This document shows, piece after piece, positions 12,474-22,480 of a stretch of DNA of 64,000 nucleotides. This stretch comes from Sclerodactyla briareus (taxonomy: Eukaryota > Echinodermata > Holothuroidea > Dendrochirotida > Sclerodactylidae), in NCBI GenBank assembly GCA_026419785.1, contig JAODTK010002455.1:1-64000 (forward strand), in the 5' to 3' direction. How positions within the stretch are numbered: the stretch's first letter is position 1; the number at the start of each line of letters is the position of its first letter. The notes below the pieces were generated by a model that worked only from the letters and a program-made list of their open reading frames with translations, was not told where the DNA came from and made no database searches. Both the position numbers and the translations under genes were made by a program.

Positions 12474-15400
12474 ATTCCTTGGACGGGAGTCCCAAGGAAT
12501 CTATGAGTCAAGAGTGGCGTGTGTGTGTGTGTATGTGTGTATGTAAAGCCTACCTTGTAATCAGGCTAAGTCCAGCAGCATGGTGGGGATCAAGTTCAAA
12601 CTGGTGGGTGTGCTTCCCATGATGAGGACGTGAACGATAGTTATTGTGGAGAGTAGGGGGTCAATTGTGGGCAAAAAGGGGGAAACTTGTAAAATTCTGG
12701 CTTTGGGCACTTTTACCTTGTAATCAGGCAAAGTCCAACAGTATCTGTGGGATAAAGTGCAAACTTGGTGGGTGTGCCTTCCCATGAGAGTATATGAACG
12801 CTATTTATGTTGTATGAGTAGGGGATCCAATTTTGGGCAATACAAGAGAAACTTGTAAAATGCTGGTATGTTGGGCACTTTTACCTTGTATCAGGCAAAG
12901 GCCAAACATGCTGGTGGGATCAAGTTCAAACTTGGTGGTGTGCTTCCCATGACGAGGACATGAACGCTATTTATTGTGTATGAGTAGGGGGTCAATTTTG
13001 GGCAAAAAGTGGAAACTTGTAAAATTCTGGTATTTTTGGGCATTCTACCTTGTAATAGGGCAAAGTCTAACATGGCTGGTGGGATCAAGTTCAAACTGGT
13101 GGGTGTGCTTCCCATGATGAGTACATGAACGCCTTATTTAATGTTGTATGAGCAGGGGGTCAACTTTGGGCAAAAAGGTGAAAACTTGTAAAATTATGGA
13201 ATTTTGGGGCACTTAGCTTGTCATCAGGCAAAGTCTAACAGCCTGGTGGGATCAAGTTCAAAACTTGTGGGTGTGCTTCCCATGAGAGTACATGAATGCG
13301 CTTGAGGGTTGTGGGTAAGGGGGTCAACTTTGGGCAAAAAGTGGAACTTGTAAAATTTGGTATTTTGGGCATTTTACCTTGTAATCAGGCAAAGTCTAAC
13401 ATGCTTGTGGGATCAAGTTCAAACTTGGTGGGTGTGCGTCCCATGGGAGTACATGACGCTATTTATTGTTGTAATGGGTAGGGGGTCCATTTTGGCAAAA
13501 AGTGGAAATTGTAAAATTCTGGTAATTGGGCACTTGTACCTTGTAATCAGGCTAGTCCAAACCTGCTGGGATCAAGTTCAACTTGGTGGCGTGTGCTTCC
13601 AATGATGGTACATGAACGCTGTTATGGGAATGGGTAGGGGTAAATTTGGGCAGAAAGTGGGCACTTGTAAAAATTCTGGATTTTGGGCACTTTTACCTTG
13701 TAATCAGCCAAAATCCAACATGGCATGGTGGGATCAAGTTCAAATTGGTGAGGGGATTCCATGATGAGACATGAACGTATGTATTGTTATATGGTAGGGG
13801 GTCAAGTTTGGGGTAAAAAGTGAAAAAAAAAAACTTGTAAAATTCTGGTATGATGGGCACTTTATCTGTAATCAGGCAAAGGCCAAAATGACTGTGGGAT
13901 CAAATTCAAACTTGGTTGGTGTGCTTCCATGATGAGTACATGAACGATATTTATTGTTGTATGAGTAGGCGCAGGGTCAAGTTTGGGCAAAAAGTGGAAC
14001 TTGTAAAAATTCTGTATTTTGGGCACTTGACCTTGTAATTCAGCAAAGTCCAAAAATGCATGGTTGGGAACAAGTTCAAACTGGAGGGGTGTGCTTCCCA
14101 TGGTGAGTACATGAACGCTATTCATGTTGTTGGGTAGGGGGTCAATTTTGGGCAAAAAGTGAAAACTTGTAAGTTCTGGTATTTGGGCACTTTTACTTGT
14201 AATCAGGCAAAGTCCAAAACATTGCCTGATGGGACAAGTTACATTGGTGGGTGGGCCTCCCAAGGGAGGACATGACCGCTATTTATGGTTGGTATAAGTT
14301 GGGGGTCAACTTTGGGCAAAAAGTGGAACTTGTAAAATTTGTAAATTTGGGCATTGTACCTTGTAATCAGGTAAGTCCAACATGCCTGGTGGGATCAAGT
14401 TCAAAAACTGGTGGGGTGTGCTTCCCATGATGAGTACATGAACGCTATTTCATTGTGACATGGGTAGGGGTGAATTTTGGGCAGAAGTGGGAACTTGTGA
14501 AATTCTGGTATTTGGGCACTTTTACCTTGTATTCAGGCAAAATCCAACATGCATGGGGGATCAAGTTCAAACTTGGGAGGGTGGCTTCCCATGATGGAGT
14601 AACATGAACGAGTTAGTTTGATATGAGTAGGGGGTCAAGTGGGGTAAAAAGTTGAAAACTTGTAAAAATTCTGAGATTTTCGCATTAGATTGTAATCAGG
14701 CAAAAGGCCAACATGCCTGGTGGGAATTCAAGTTCAACGTGTTGGGGTGCCTTCCATGCTGAGTACATAACGCTATTTATGTTGTATGGAGTAGGGGGTG
14801 CAATTTTGGGCCATAAAGTGGAACTTGTATAAAATGTGGTCTTGGGGCACTTTTACCTTGTAATCAAGGCAAAGTCCAACATGCCTGGGGGATCAAGTTC
14901 AAACTTGATGGGGGTGCTCCATGGTGAGTACATGAACGCTATTCATTGTGTAGGTAGGGGGTCATTTTGGGCACAAAGTGGAAAATGTAAAGTTCTGGTC
15001 TTTTGGGCACTTTCCTTGTAATCAGGCAAAGTCCAACAATGCATGATGGGAATCAAGTTCAAACTTGGTGGGGGGCTCCCAAGGGGCAGTACATGAACGT
15101 ATGTATTGTGGTATAAGTGGGGGTCAACTTTGGGCAAAAAAAGTGGAACTTGTAAAATCATGGTATTTGGGCACTTTTACCTGGTAATCAGGCAAGTCAA
15201 AACATGTGACTGGGGGATCAAGGTCAACTGGTGGGTGTGATTCCAGAGAGTACAGAACGCATTTATTGTAATGAGAGGGAGTCAATTTGGTAAAAACTGG
15301 TGGGTGTGATTCCATGATGAGTACAGGAACGCTATTATTATTGTTACAACAGTTCAACAGGTTCAAGCGACCATCACTATACGGCTTGTAAAAATTCTGG

Positions 15401-15575
15401 AATTTGTGGCAGACTACTGTCCAACCTGCCTGGCTGGTCATGAAACATGCCTAGTGCGTTAGTGCTATTGATCTCAGTTTGGCAATGAGACTGGTGTTAA
15501 GGAAACTAAGAACTTGAAAAAAACCATACCGTTGTGTGCCAGAAATCACTAAGGTTGTGCTTCTGGTTGTTTAAA
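12474..15575 (+). mobile_element. Composite element with 17-unit tandem core (copy B)
   Basis: The left end is a near-perfect palindrome, TTCCTTGGACGGGAGTCCCA continuing AGGAATC, followed by a GT-rich microsatellite (12,517-12,543). The core is about 17 units of about 165 bp. Each unit has ACCTTGTAATCAGGCAAAGT, GGGATCAAGTTCAAACTTGG, TTCCCATGATGAGTACATGA and TTGGGCAAAAAGTGGAAACT. A unique right segment (15,340-15,575) ends with AAATCACTAAGGTTGTGCTT. Left end, microsatellite, core and right segment recur in the same order at 47.49-49.10 kb, so the whole is a unit of dispersal. The plan resembles Helitron-like or MITE-like elements with central repeats known from marine invertebrates, but the superfamily is inferred. 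No transposase is present. Confidence 0.75.
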
Positions 15576-15829
15576 TCCTCAGGGCACACCGAACGATTCG
15601 CACTGAACCCTGCGAGAGGAACTGGGTAACTTGGGGTCATCCTCCGAGTGCTTCAAGGACAGTGGACCGATGTGTGGGGGAGATCACGTCACCCAACTGG
15701 CCGAGGAAGTCGACGACTACCTGGACTGGAAGATAGATATAGTCGCGCGGGAACCAGGCGAATCAAACGAAGTTTGATCAGTTTGACCTTGTCGGTCGGG
15801 AAGACTGTGCCAACGAGACAACTTACATC

Positions 15830-16500
15830 GGGTAAGGTCAAAGAACTCGACATTTGTAGGTGGGTAAACCGCCCACGTGTATATCCCCACTTCTTAGCTA
15901 TCATTATGAAGAAGTATCACACCCCCCATAAATACCTCCAGCTTGGGCCAAACAAAAATTCACATCCACCAAGTTTTGTTTAATCATGGATTTAATAGTC
16001 ACATCATTAAACACAAATTTTAAAACCCCCGATGGCCCTTAAATGACCTCTATTTGTCAGGAAAAATGTAGCCCCCATCACCAAGTTTTGTTCATGCTCG
16101 AATTGGAAAATTGCATAAGATCGTCGGGCAAATTGACTCCGATGGCCTTAAAATGACTCCCCATTTTCAGGGCAACACTATAATCCATACCCACCAAGTT
16201 CGTTCAATCTGACAAAGTATGGAAATGCTTAAATTTTATGCAAGTTGACCTTCGTGACCTGGACAAATGACCTTCACATTTTTTTCGGGATCACTAGTCC
16301 CTACCACCAAGTCGCTCAAATTCTGACTCACTTGAAATTTTTGCATATTATGCAATTACGGCAGCCAGCATTCAGTTGCCCACTTTTCAAACTCAAAAAA
16401 CGATATTTCCCTAGGGCGGACATGTGTACCAAGTCAGATCAATCGGATAAAACGGTAAAGAGTTATTGCGCTACGCCTAAAGTTTCCGGCGGCGGCTAAA
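15830..16500 (-). repeat. Dispersed repeat, right member of an inverted pair
   Basis: The reverse complement matches 1,090-1,760, including GCCGCCGGAAACTTTAGGCG, CAATAACTCTTTA, repeated CCACCAAGTTTTGTT units and the word GGGGATATACACGTGGGC. A further relative of its tandem middle lies at about 60,060-60,260 in the same orientation. The 111-codon ORF at 15,648-15,983 overlaps the repeat edge and is not supported as a gene. Confidence 0.65.
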
Positions 16501-19500
16501 CCTGGAAGGCCGCATCTACACACCCAAAACCATAATATCCCCGACGAAAACAATCCAGTGTCGGGGGATATAATGATGTAGGAAGACGATTGGGCTGGTG
16601 AAGGGGATTGGGCTGGGGGATTGATAGCTAGAATTGTGCGTATACAGAAGATCGATGTAATCGAACGTAATTATAGACCCTGCATGATCTGCCAATGGAT
16701 TCCTTGCATCTAGGAAGGGAGACGTAAGTGCAAGTCACAAATTCAAGAACATGTGGGTGCCAGCTTATAGCAGTTACATTGGAACATCAGCTATTAAGAG
16801 GACGAGGATACATTTCCACTGAGCGAGATATTTCGAGATCTATTTTTCTGAGATCCTCCACATTAGATAGTCTAGCTCCTTGGTCTCCCTCCAAGTTGCT
16901 GATTGAACACGCGTTCGATTCAAGATCTGTTTTGGCATTGAAAAAAATTGATTAGCATAAGGGTTCTCGCAATTTCGCATTTTGGTGTAGATTTTTTTAC
17001 TCGACAGAATTAGTCATCAGAAAGGTGACTCCTGACTACTGTTAAGTGTTGACCGTATTTAATGCCAAAAACACAACAGACGTCAAATAGAATCTGGATT
17101 CAGACGAGTCAGTGTCCAAAAATGTACATTGATTGGCACAGGTAGTTCTGTTGTGTCCACTGATCGACCACAACCAGGATTCTTCGTATGAGAAAGAGCA
17201 GGTAAGAGATTGTTTGGGAGGCATGACTATATAATGACGGCTCTTGCCCGCTCCATGAGGGCAGAGAGCAATTATTGTGGAAAAAAAATGCAAATGTATT
17301 TTTTTTACCTCTTTTAACCTCAGATAACAGACGTCCTCTAACAACAACAGAGACTATAGTGTAGCAATGAGGGATTCGCCTGGACCAGCGATGGGAACGA
17401 GGTATCTGGACATTCAAAGGCAGAGGCCTCAACCGAACGCATGTCTTTCATGAGTCGTACAAGGTGGGAGAAAAGTATGGGACGGATACAAATGAAATCC
17501 GATTCTACAAGCTAGGGTTATTGCGAATATTTAATTTTTTTATTTGTGTCGCCTTTATATGAGCACTATTTATGGGTATCCACTCATACAGGGACCAGTC
17601 TGGACTTTGCCGAGAATGCAAGGTTAAATCAAGGCCCTGTGAATGAAATGTTATTGAGGCCTATACAGGGTGGTTCACAATGTGAATCCAATGAATGCTC
17701 TATATCCATTGCAACCTTGCGATGTGCTACATTGACGGTTCTCTTGATTGAGCGAGGACCGAATATTTCGTTCTCAAGATGTCCCGTCACTTTGCATGAG
17801 CGATTGGTTGTGCACATCATGTTGGTCGCTTTTTGTGAGGTACCAGCCTCAAACCCCTTATGGCAGGATCTTGTGAGAGATAAGGAGCATGTCAAAAGGA
17901 AAACGCCAGTGGATGTACTCCGCTCCTCTGTGCTGAGAACAATTCAATACCCCCGTGGAACCCTGAAAATACTACAAAATGGATTGTTCATTATCTTTTA
18001 ACTTTTTCTGCCCGCATTAGCCCTATTCGTTGTATTTTTCATACGGAAAATATCATCTCGATTTCTCTGCAAGGGGCGGGGGACTTTCCTGATAAACCTT
18101 GGATGTTCTATCACTTCAGGGCATCCCACCAACAGTTCATTCAATGATGACGCAGGGAAGCGTGACTCGCCAGCGGTGGTGATAACGTCTGCAAGCGTAT
18201 GTCTGGAACTTTTATTCCGTACAACCAAATGGGCAGAGCTTTATGTGACTTGAAGAATAGTTACACAGTGCGATGGACCTGTTATGGTGAGTTGATATTT
18301 GCTGGCTATAAAGTTACCATATCCCTAAGTATAACCCCTCCCCATAGCCAAGCTCATGGTCGTGGGTAGATAGAAGCCCGGTCTCTTAGACGGAGCAAAT
18401 CGAGCAGATTTGATTGTTATGTTACTCTGATCAGCTGACTTGTTATCACAAAAGAACAGAGGGCTATGTGATTGGGATTAGCCAATCAGAATCCTGTATG
18501 CGCAATAACCGATAGCTTGGGGTTGTAGAATTAATTTGAATGTTCCCCTCCTCCGAAAGGATGATCAGTGAAACCAAGAAACGGACCACTTTTCAGAACT
18601 TGAAGGAGCGGACCAATCATGTTCAACATGACTGGATAGAGGGACATTTTAAGAGTTTTTCGGGTGACTTTTGCAATTATTTTGTTGCTACAATGGCGTG
18701 CCATGACAACCAAAATTCCAGACCGAATTTCAGCCCATGTGGTTGTAGCAATGAGGCACAATATCCTTTTGCAAAATCTGCCTTATGACATCACAAGGGA
18801 ATTGCGGATCCCCTAATGATATAAAGTCAATGTCAAACATGTACTTTGAGAATATGGTACCAAACAAACTATAGATGAAATCTGTATAAAACCTAACAAA
18901 TTGTTCATGACTATTAACGAATAATTCATTACTCTAATTGGGATATTCCTGTTTACGTCGCTCTGTTATCATGGTGGAAAAGAAGGAATATTACTGGTGT
19001 AGGATATATGGGCGACCTTTGCATCATTCTCCACCCATGTTATGGTTTTGTACATATGCAGTCACTGAATCGATGTCTAATGAACAGGCTCAAGTGTTTC
19101 CAATTAACGCTTAGGTGGGGGTGGTGGTGGATCTGGCAGCCATGACCTCCTGTGCAGGGGTCATAGCACTGAAGTCGGAGTGGATTCTCAGTTGGATATA
19201 AGGTTTCAAGAGGCATTGTGGTTCCGTCTTTGATAGTTAAATCTTTGCACTTTATTATTAGTAGTAGTAGTAGGTCGAATCTTTTGTCTATCCATCATGC
19301 GCATGTGATTAACCTACGCTACATATCATGTAGTCTTGTGCTAGGTTATTGCTTCCTGAAATGTCAATGTGGCATGATGTCCTTGAATTGTGACTGATAT
19401 TATCAAGAAGGTAGTCACTGGTCTCTGGGACTGGTTCTGTGCAATAGGCTCAATTGCTTATCCTAGAGCAATCTTCGAGGACGCATCTTCAACGTGACGG

Positions 19501-19650
19501 AAAAATCTCAATCTCATCTCCTAATGCCATATGGATGAAAACAGGTATGTGGATGATAATGGCATTTCGTCAACGTTATATGGGAACCAATTGTATTGGC
19601 CATCCTTATGTTGTGAACCATTGCAAAGTTAGTCCCTTGTTAACACATGT
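16501..19650. other. Intergenic, no gene recognised
   Basis: The longest ORF (17,546-18,001 +, 151 codons) has no motif I recognise. A segment at about 18,360-18,790 looks like a dispersed noncoding repeat fragment. A short GTA-type microsatellite (AGTAGTAGTAGTAGG) lies near 19,259. Confidence 0.4.
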
Positions 19651-19655
19651 ATGTA

Positions 19656-20011
19656 TTTTTCATTCCCTGACTAAAAGTCAGGGAATCGATGCAGTCATGA
19701 CGGTGTGTGTGTAGGTGTGGGAGTGTGCCAGGCTTGTGAAGATCATAACTTGACCCCACCTGGAGGGATGGACTCATACTGGTTTGTCATGGTTAATCTG
19801 AGGGTAACCACTTTGAGTGAAAGATCATGAGGCAGTCAAGGACTCACTAAACCTTTAGGTCAGGAAAAGTCTAACAAACCCTTGTGGACAGGAACGTCAA
19901 GACCTGTTTGTCATATCGAGCTGGAACTCATATCCATTATCCCAATTTTTCATGGTAATCGGCCATAGGGTAGTAGGCAGATGTCAGGAAATCACTAAGC
20001 CTGTTGGGTTT
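19656..20011 (+). mobile_element. Composite element, short core (copy C)
   Basis: It begins with the hairpin ATTCCCTGACT and AGTCAGGGAAT (about 19,661-19,687), followed by a GT-rich stretch, a core with ACTTGACCCCACCTGGAGGG, and a right end with AAATCACTAAGCCTGTTGGG. The order is the same as in copies B and D, but with only one to two core units. It has no coding content. Confidence 0.6.
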
Positions 20012-20032
20012 ATGTTCTCCTCTCCTCCACAG

Positions 20033-20190
20033 TTTGACCATGGTCCGGTAAATACAGCCTCGTCTGTGGTAACTACAACGACGTATCCTGGAAATCAACA
20101 GGTAATGAACTCTGGTCCGATCGCAACGACACCACAGGGAGACTCACCCTGTGGCCGACGAGAATCTGCTGCTCAAGGTCATCTAACCAT
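20033..20190 (+). CDS. Exon-like open segment rich in Ser/Thr/Gln, unknown protein
   Basis: A pyrimidine-rich acceptor ending CTCCTCTCCTCCACAG precedes an open frame of 52 codons, which stops exactly at CAT/GTAAGTAAG, an excellent donor. The peptide contains SSVVTTTTYPGNQQ and is low-complexity polar, as in disordered transcription-factor segments. No family is assigned. The segment begins directly after the right end of composite element C. It could be a chance pairing of splice-like signals. Confidence 0.33.
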
Positions 20191-20194
20191 GTAA

Positions 20195-20830
20195 GTAAGA
20201 TATCAACAAAGGCGTATAGTGTGTTGTTTAGTATGTTCCTAACTATCCTTTTTTTCTACAAGTTGAGCATCTTGGCTAAGAAATTCGTCAGGAATTTCAC
20301 CTTCAAGATTTAATCTTACGACTCTAATCTTCGTCTATTACGGGATCAAGCTGTATAGTGTGTTGTGTAGTAAGTTACTATCGGAGCACTAATCTTGTAC
20401 CAGAAGGAATACGGGGCATCTGCTGCCGAGGGCATATAACCTGTCAAGTAAGACTATCAAACCACTATACGATAGTGGTGTTGTGTAGTACGTTGCATAC
20501 CTGAGCCGAATAATCTTGTACCAGAAGACCATCTGTTCATATGCTAAGAAAAGTAATCTATTTCAGATATTCAATCAACCTATATTGGACCCCTCTACCC
20601 CAACCACAACCCATCCCTTCTTCCCCCCCCCCCCCATGAAAATCTGGCATAACACAGGAGTCCGGGTGGCCACCCCATTGCCTTGCATTTTTGCGGGTGA
20701 ATGTATCGCTACCAGTTGAGCATCTTGGTAACCATTGTATTACGACTTAATTTCGTTCTATCACTTGGATCAAGCGTATATGTTGTTGGGTATACAGTAA
20801 GCTGTTTCATACATTTCGGGAATCAAACCC
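20195..20830 (+). repeat. Local tandem repeat, units of about 120-140 bp
   Basis: Words like GTATAGTGTGTTGTGTAGTA recur near 20,213, 20,353, 20,473 and, degraded, 20,773. AATCTTGTACCAGAAG recurs at about 20,390 and 20,511, and TTGAGCATCTTGG at about 20,264 and 20,715. A poly-C tract lies at about 20,622-20,634. No coding sequence is seen. Confidence 0.55.
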
Positions 20831-21059
20831 TCAAACAGAATTCCAGACGATGGAAACGTTGTGATTGGCACAGCTAGCCCACCAAAACCACCTGATGGCC
20901 ACAGCAGGAACCTCTGTGATAACAATATCCGTGCAAAGCATGTATATAAGCCTACTCCTTGAAACTTGTAAACAGATGTTACATGCCTGGATCCAAATAA
21001 AATTATAAAAATAATTGTTAATTAGATATGGCAAGAAAGAATGTATAAAGCTTGCCAGT

Positions 21060-21215
21060 CTCAAGGGTATTTGTGATGGTTTGAGCAATTTATGCGAAGA
21101 TGTCACTTACCTTTTAACAATGACATCGCAGTACGCTAGCCTACTAGCTAACGGAATCTGGCATGTTCTTTAGGCACAGAGGGGGTCACCCCGCCCATTA
21201 CGTTTATGGCCAGCG
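21060..21215 (+). repeat. Left arm of inverted repeat bounding a 7-kb interval
   Basis: The core at about 21,126-21,205 matches the reverse complement of about 27,904-27,980 over roughly 75 bp with only a few mismatches. Shared words include GCAGTACGCTAGCCTACTAG and GGAATCTGGCATGTTCTTTA. Weaker similarity extends outward to a CACTTAC word. The arms could be terminal inverted repeats of a large element or two inverted copies of a small one. Confidence 0.6.
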
Positions 21216-21419
21216 AAACAAGTACAAGGTACCGGATTTGGAGTGATATTGCTGACCTATTTTTCTTACTTTGCCAAGTGACGTTTGGACAATACTTACG
21301 CTTTGAACTCTTAGGAGGTTCTTGGGATTGTGTTTGTTTCTGTCGTTTTTAACTTAATTGCGATGTGAAAATTTGTGTGCCTCTTTTCTTCGTGATGGAA
21401 TTTTGTAGCGTTTAGTACC

Positions 21420-21470
21420 CTAGCCTAAGCAATAGCCTAACGGCTAAGAGCCGTGCCTTAGGCTAGTGGA
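21420..21470. repeat. Nested hairpin
   Basis: CTAGCCTAAG pairs with CTTAGGCTAG, and within it ACGGCT pairs with AGCCGT. AGGCCTA-type words like these are common across the window. Confidence 0.5.
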
Positions 21471-21939
21471 ATCCGCTTGTTTCAAGAGTTACCTTCACGT
21501 ATATATTGGTATAGCCTAACGCTATTGAGAGCTCAGTTGATTACGTGTCACCCCACGACTTCGTGGTTGTGACTATATTTATATAATTTTTCATAATCAG
21601 AGCTGTTCTTGTAGAATTCGACTCGAATTCTGTCGAGCTATGGAGGATATTTCTCCCAGAGGGGACCTTATACAGCTTCGTGATAAGGGCGAATTTATTA
21701 CCAGGCCCCCAGTCGAAGTCAGAGACAGATGGTTCCACTGCAGGGAGGATCGGGTCCCCTCCCGAGGGCTCGACCGGTCGGTCTTGGCTCGAAGACCACG
21801 TCGGACGGGAGTATAAAGATGGGCCAGATGGCGGCTTCGTTGCAAGGGGATCGGGGTCCCCCTCCCGAGGGATCAACACCCGGTTCGAGTCAGAGAGATG
21901 GGAGAGAGAGGAGAAAGAAAAGAAAAGAAAAAGCTGGGA

Positions 21940-22480
21940 GCCGGGAGTCGAGCCAAGAAAAGAGCCGGGAGCCGGGAGTCGAACCAGAAAAAGAGCCGGG
22001 AGCCGGGAGTCGAACCAGAAGAAGAGCCGGGAGCCGGGAGTCGAGCCAGAAAAAGAGCCGAGAGCCGGGAGCCGGTCGAGTATATCCCCGGGCTGGGAGC
22101 CGGTGAGCCGGGAGTCGAGCCAAGAAAAGAGCCGGGAGCCGGGAGTCGAACCAGAAGAAGAGCCGGGAGCCGGGAGTCGAACCAGAAAAAGAGCCGGGAG
22201 CCGGTCGAGTATATTCCCGTGCCGGGAGCCGGGGGTCGAACTAGAAAAAGAACGGGAAGCGGTGGGTTATTCCCGTGCCGGGAGCCGGGCTAGAAAAAGA
22301 GCCGAGAGCCGGGTCGGGTATATTCCGTGCCGGAGCCAGTCGGGTTGATTCTCGTGCAGAGAGCCGAGCAGGGAAGCGAGCCAGAAACCGGTCGGGTGTA
22401 TCCCCGTTCCGAGAGACGGCGAGTATATTCCGAGACGGGATCCAGGAAAGAACCGAGAGCCAGGTTGGAGTCATCCCGTG
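21940..22480. repeat. GC-rich minisatellite, 31-bp unit
   Basis: The unit is AGAGCCGGGAGCCGGGAGTC followed by GAACCAGAAAA. Exact 31-bp steps are seen at 21,961, 21,992, 22,023 and 22,054, interrupted by GGTCGAGTATATTCCCG-type segments, and the array degrades to about 22,480. Because 31 is not a multiple of 3 and the unit has no stop in any frame on either strand, long overlapping ORFs appear in several frames. This explains the 222-codon forward ORF without invoking a protein. Confidence 0.8.

Noticed and set aside
12553..15400. Regularly spaced repeats suggestive of a CRISPR array
   Set aside because: The whole unit is repeated, not short repeats with unique spacers, and the context is eukaryotic.
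12561..15441. Many ORFs up to 133 codons with recurring peptides such as ILQVSPFLP and SLNLIPP
   Set aside because: They are translations of the antisense strand of the 165-bp core units; frames shift between units and no start or domain is consistent.
1090..16500. Polinton or other giant transposon bounded by the inverted 0.7-kb repeats
   Set aside because: No polymerase, integrase, protease or capsid-like coding sequence lies between them, and the repeat has another solo relative at 60 kb.
17546..18001. 151-codon forward ORF
   Set aside because: No motif, no splice-site pairing and no conserved context; it could be chance.
18531..18790. Overlapping sense and antisense ORFs at 18.5-18.8 kb
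   Set aside because: No domain, and the text resembles a dispersed noncoding repeat.
21680..22348. 222-codon ORF rich in SREPGVEPEKEPGAG repeats
   Set aside because: The 31-bp minisatellite has no stops in any frame, so long ORFs arise in several frames on both strands; a gene is not needed to explain it.
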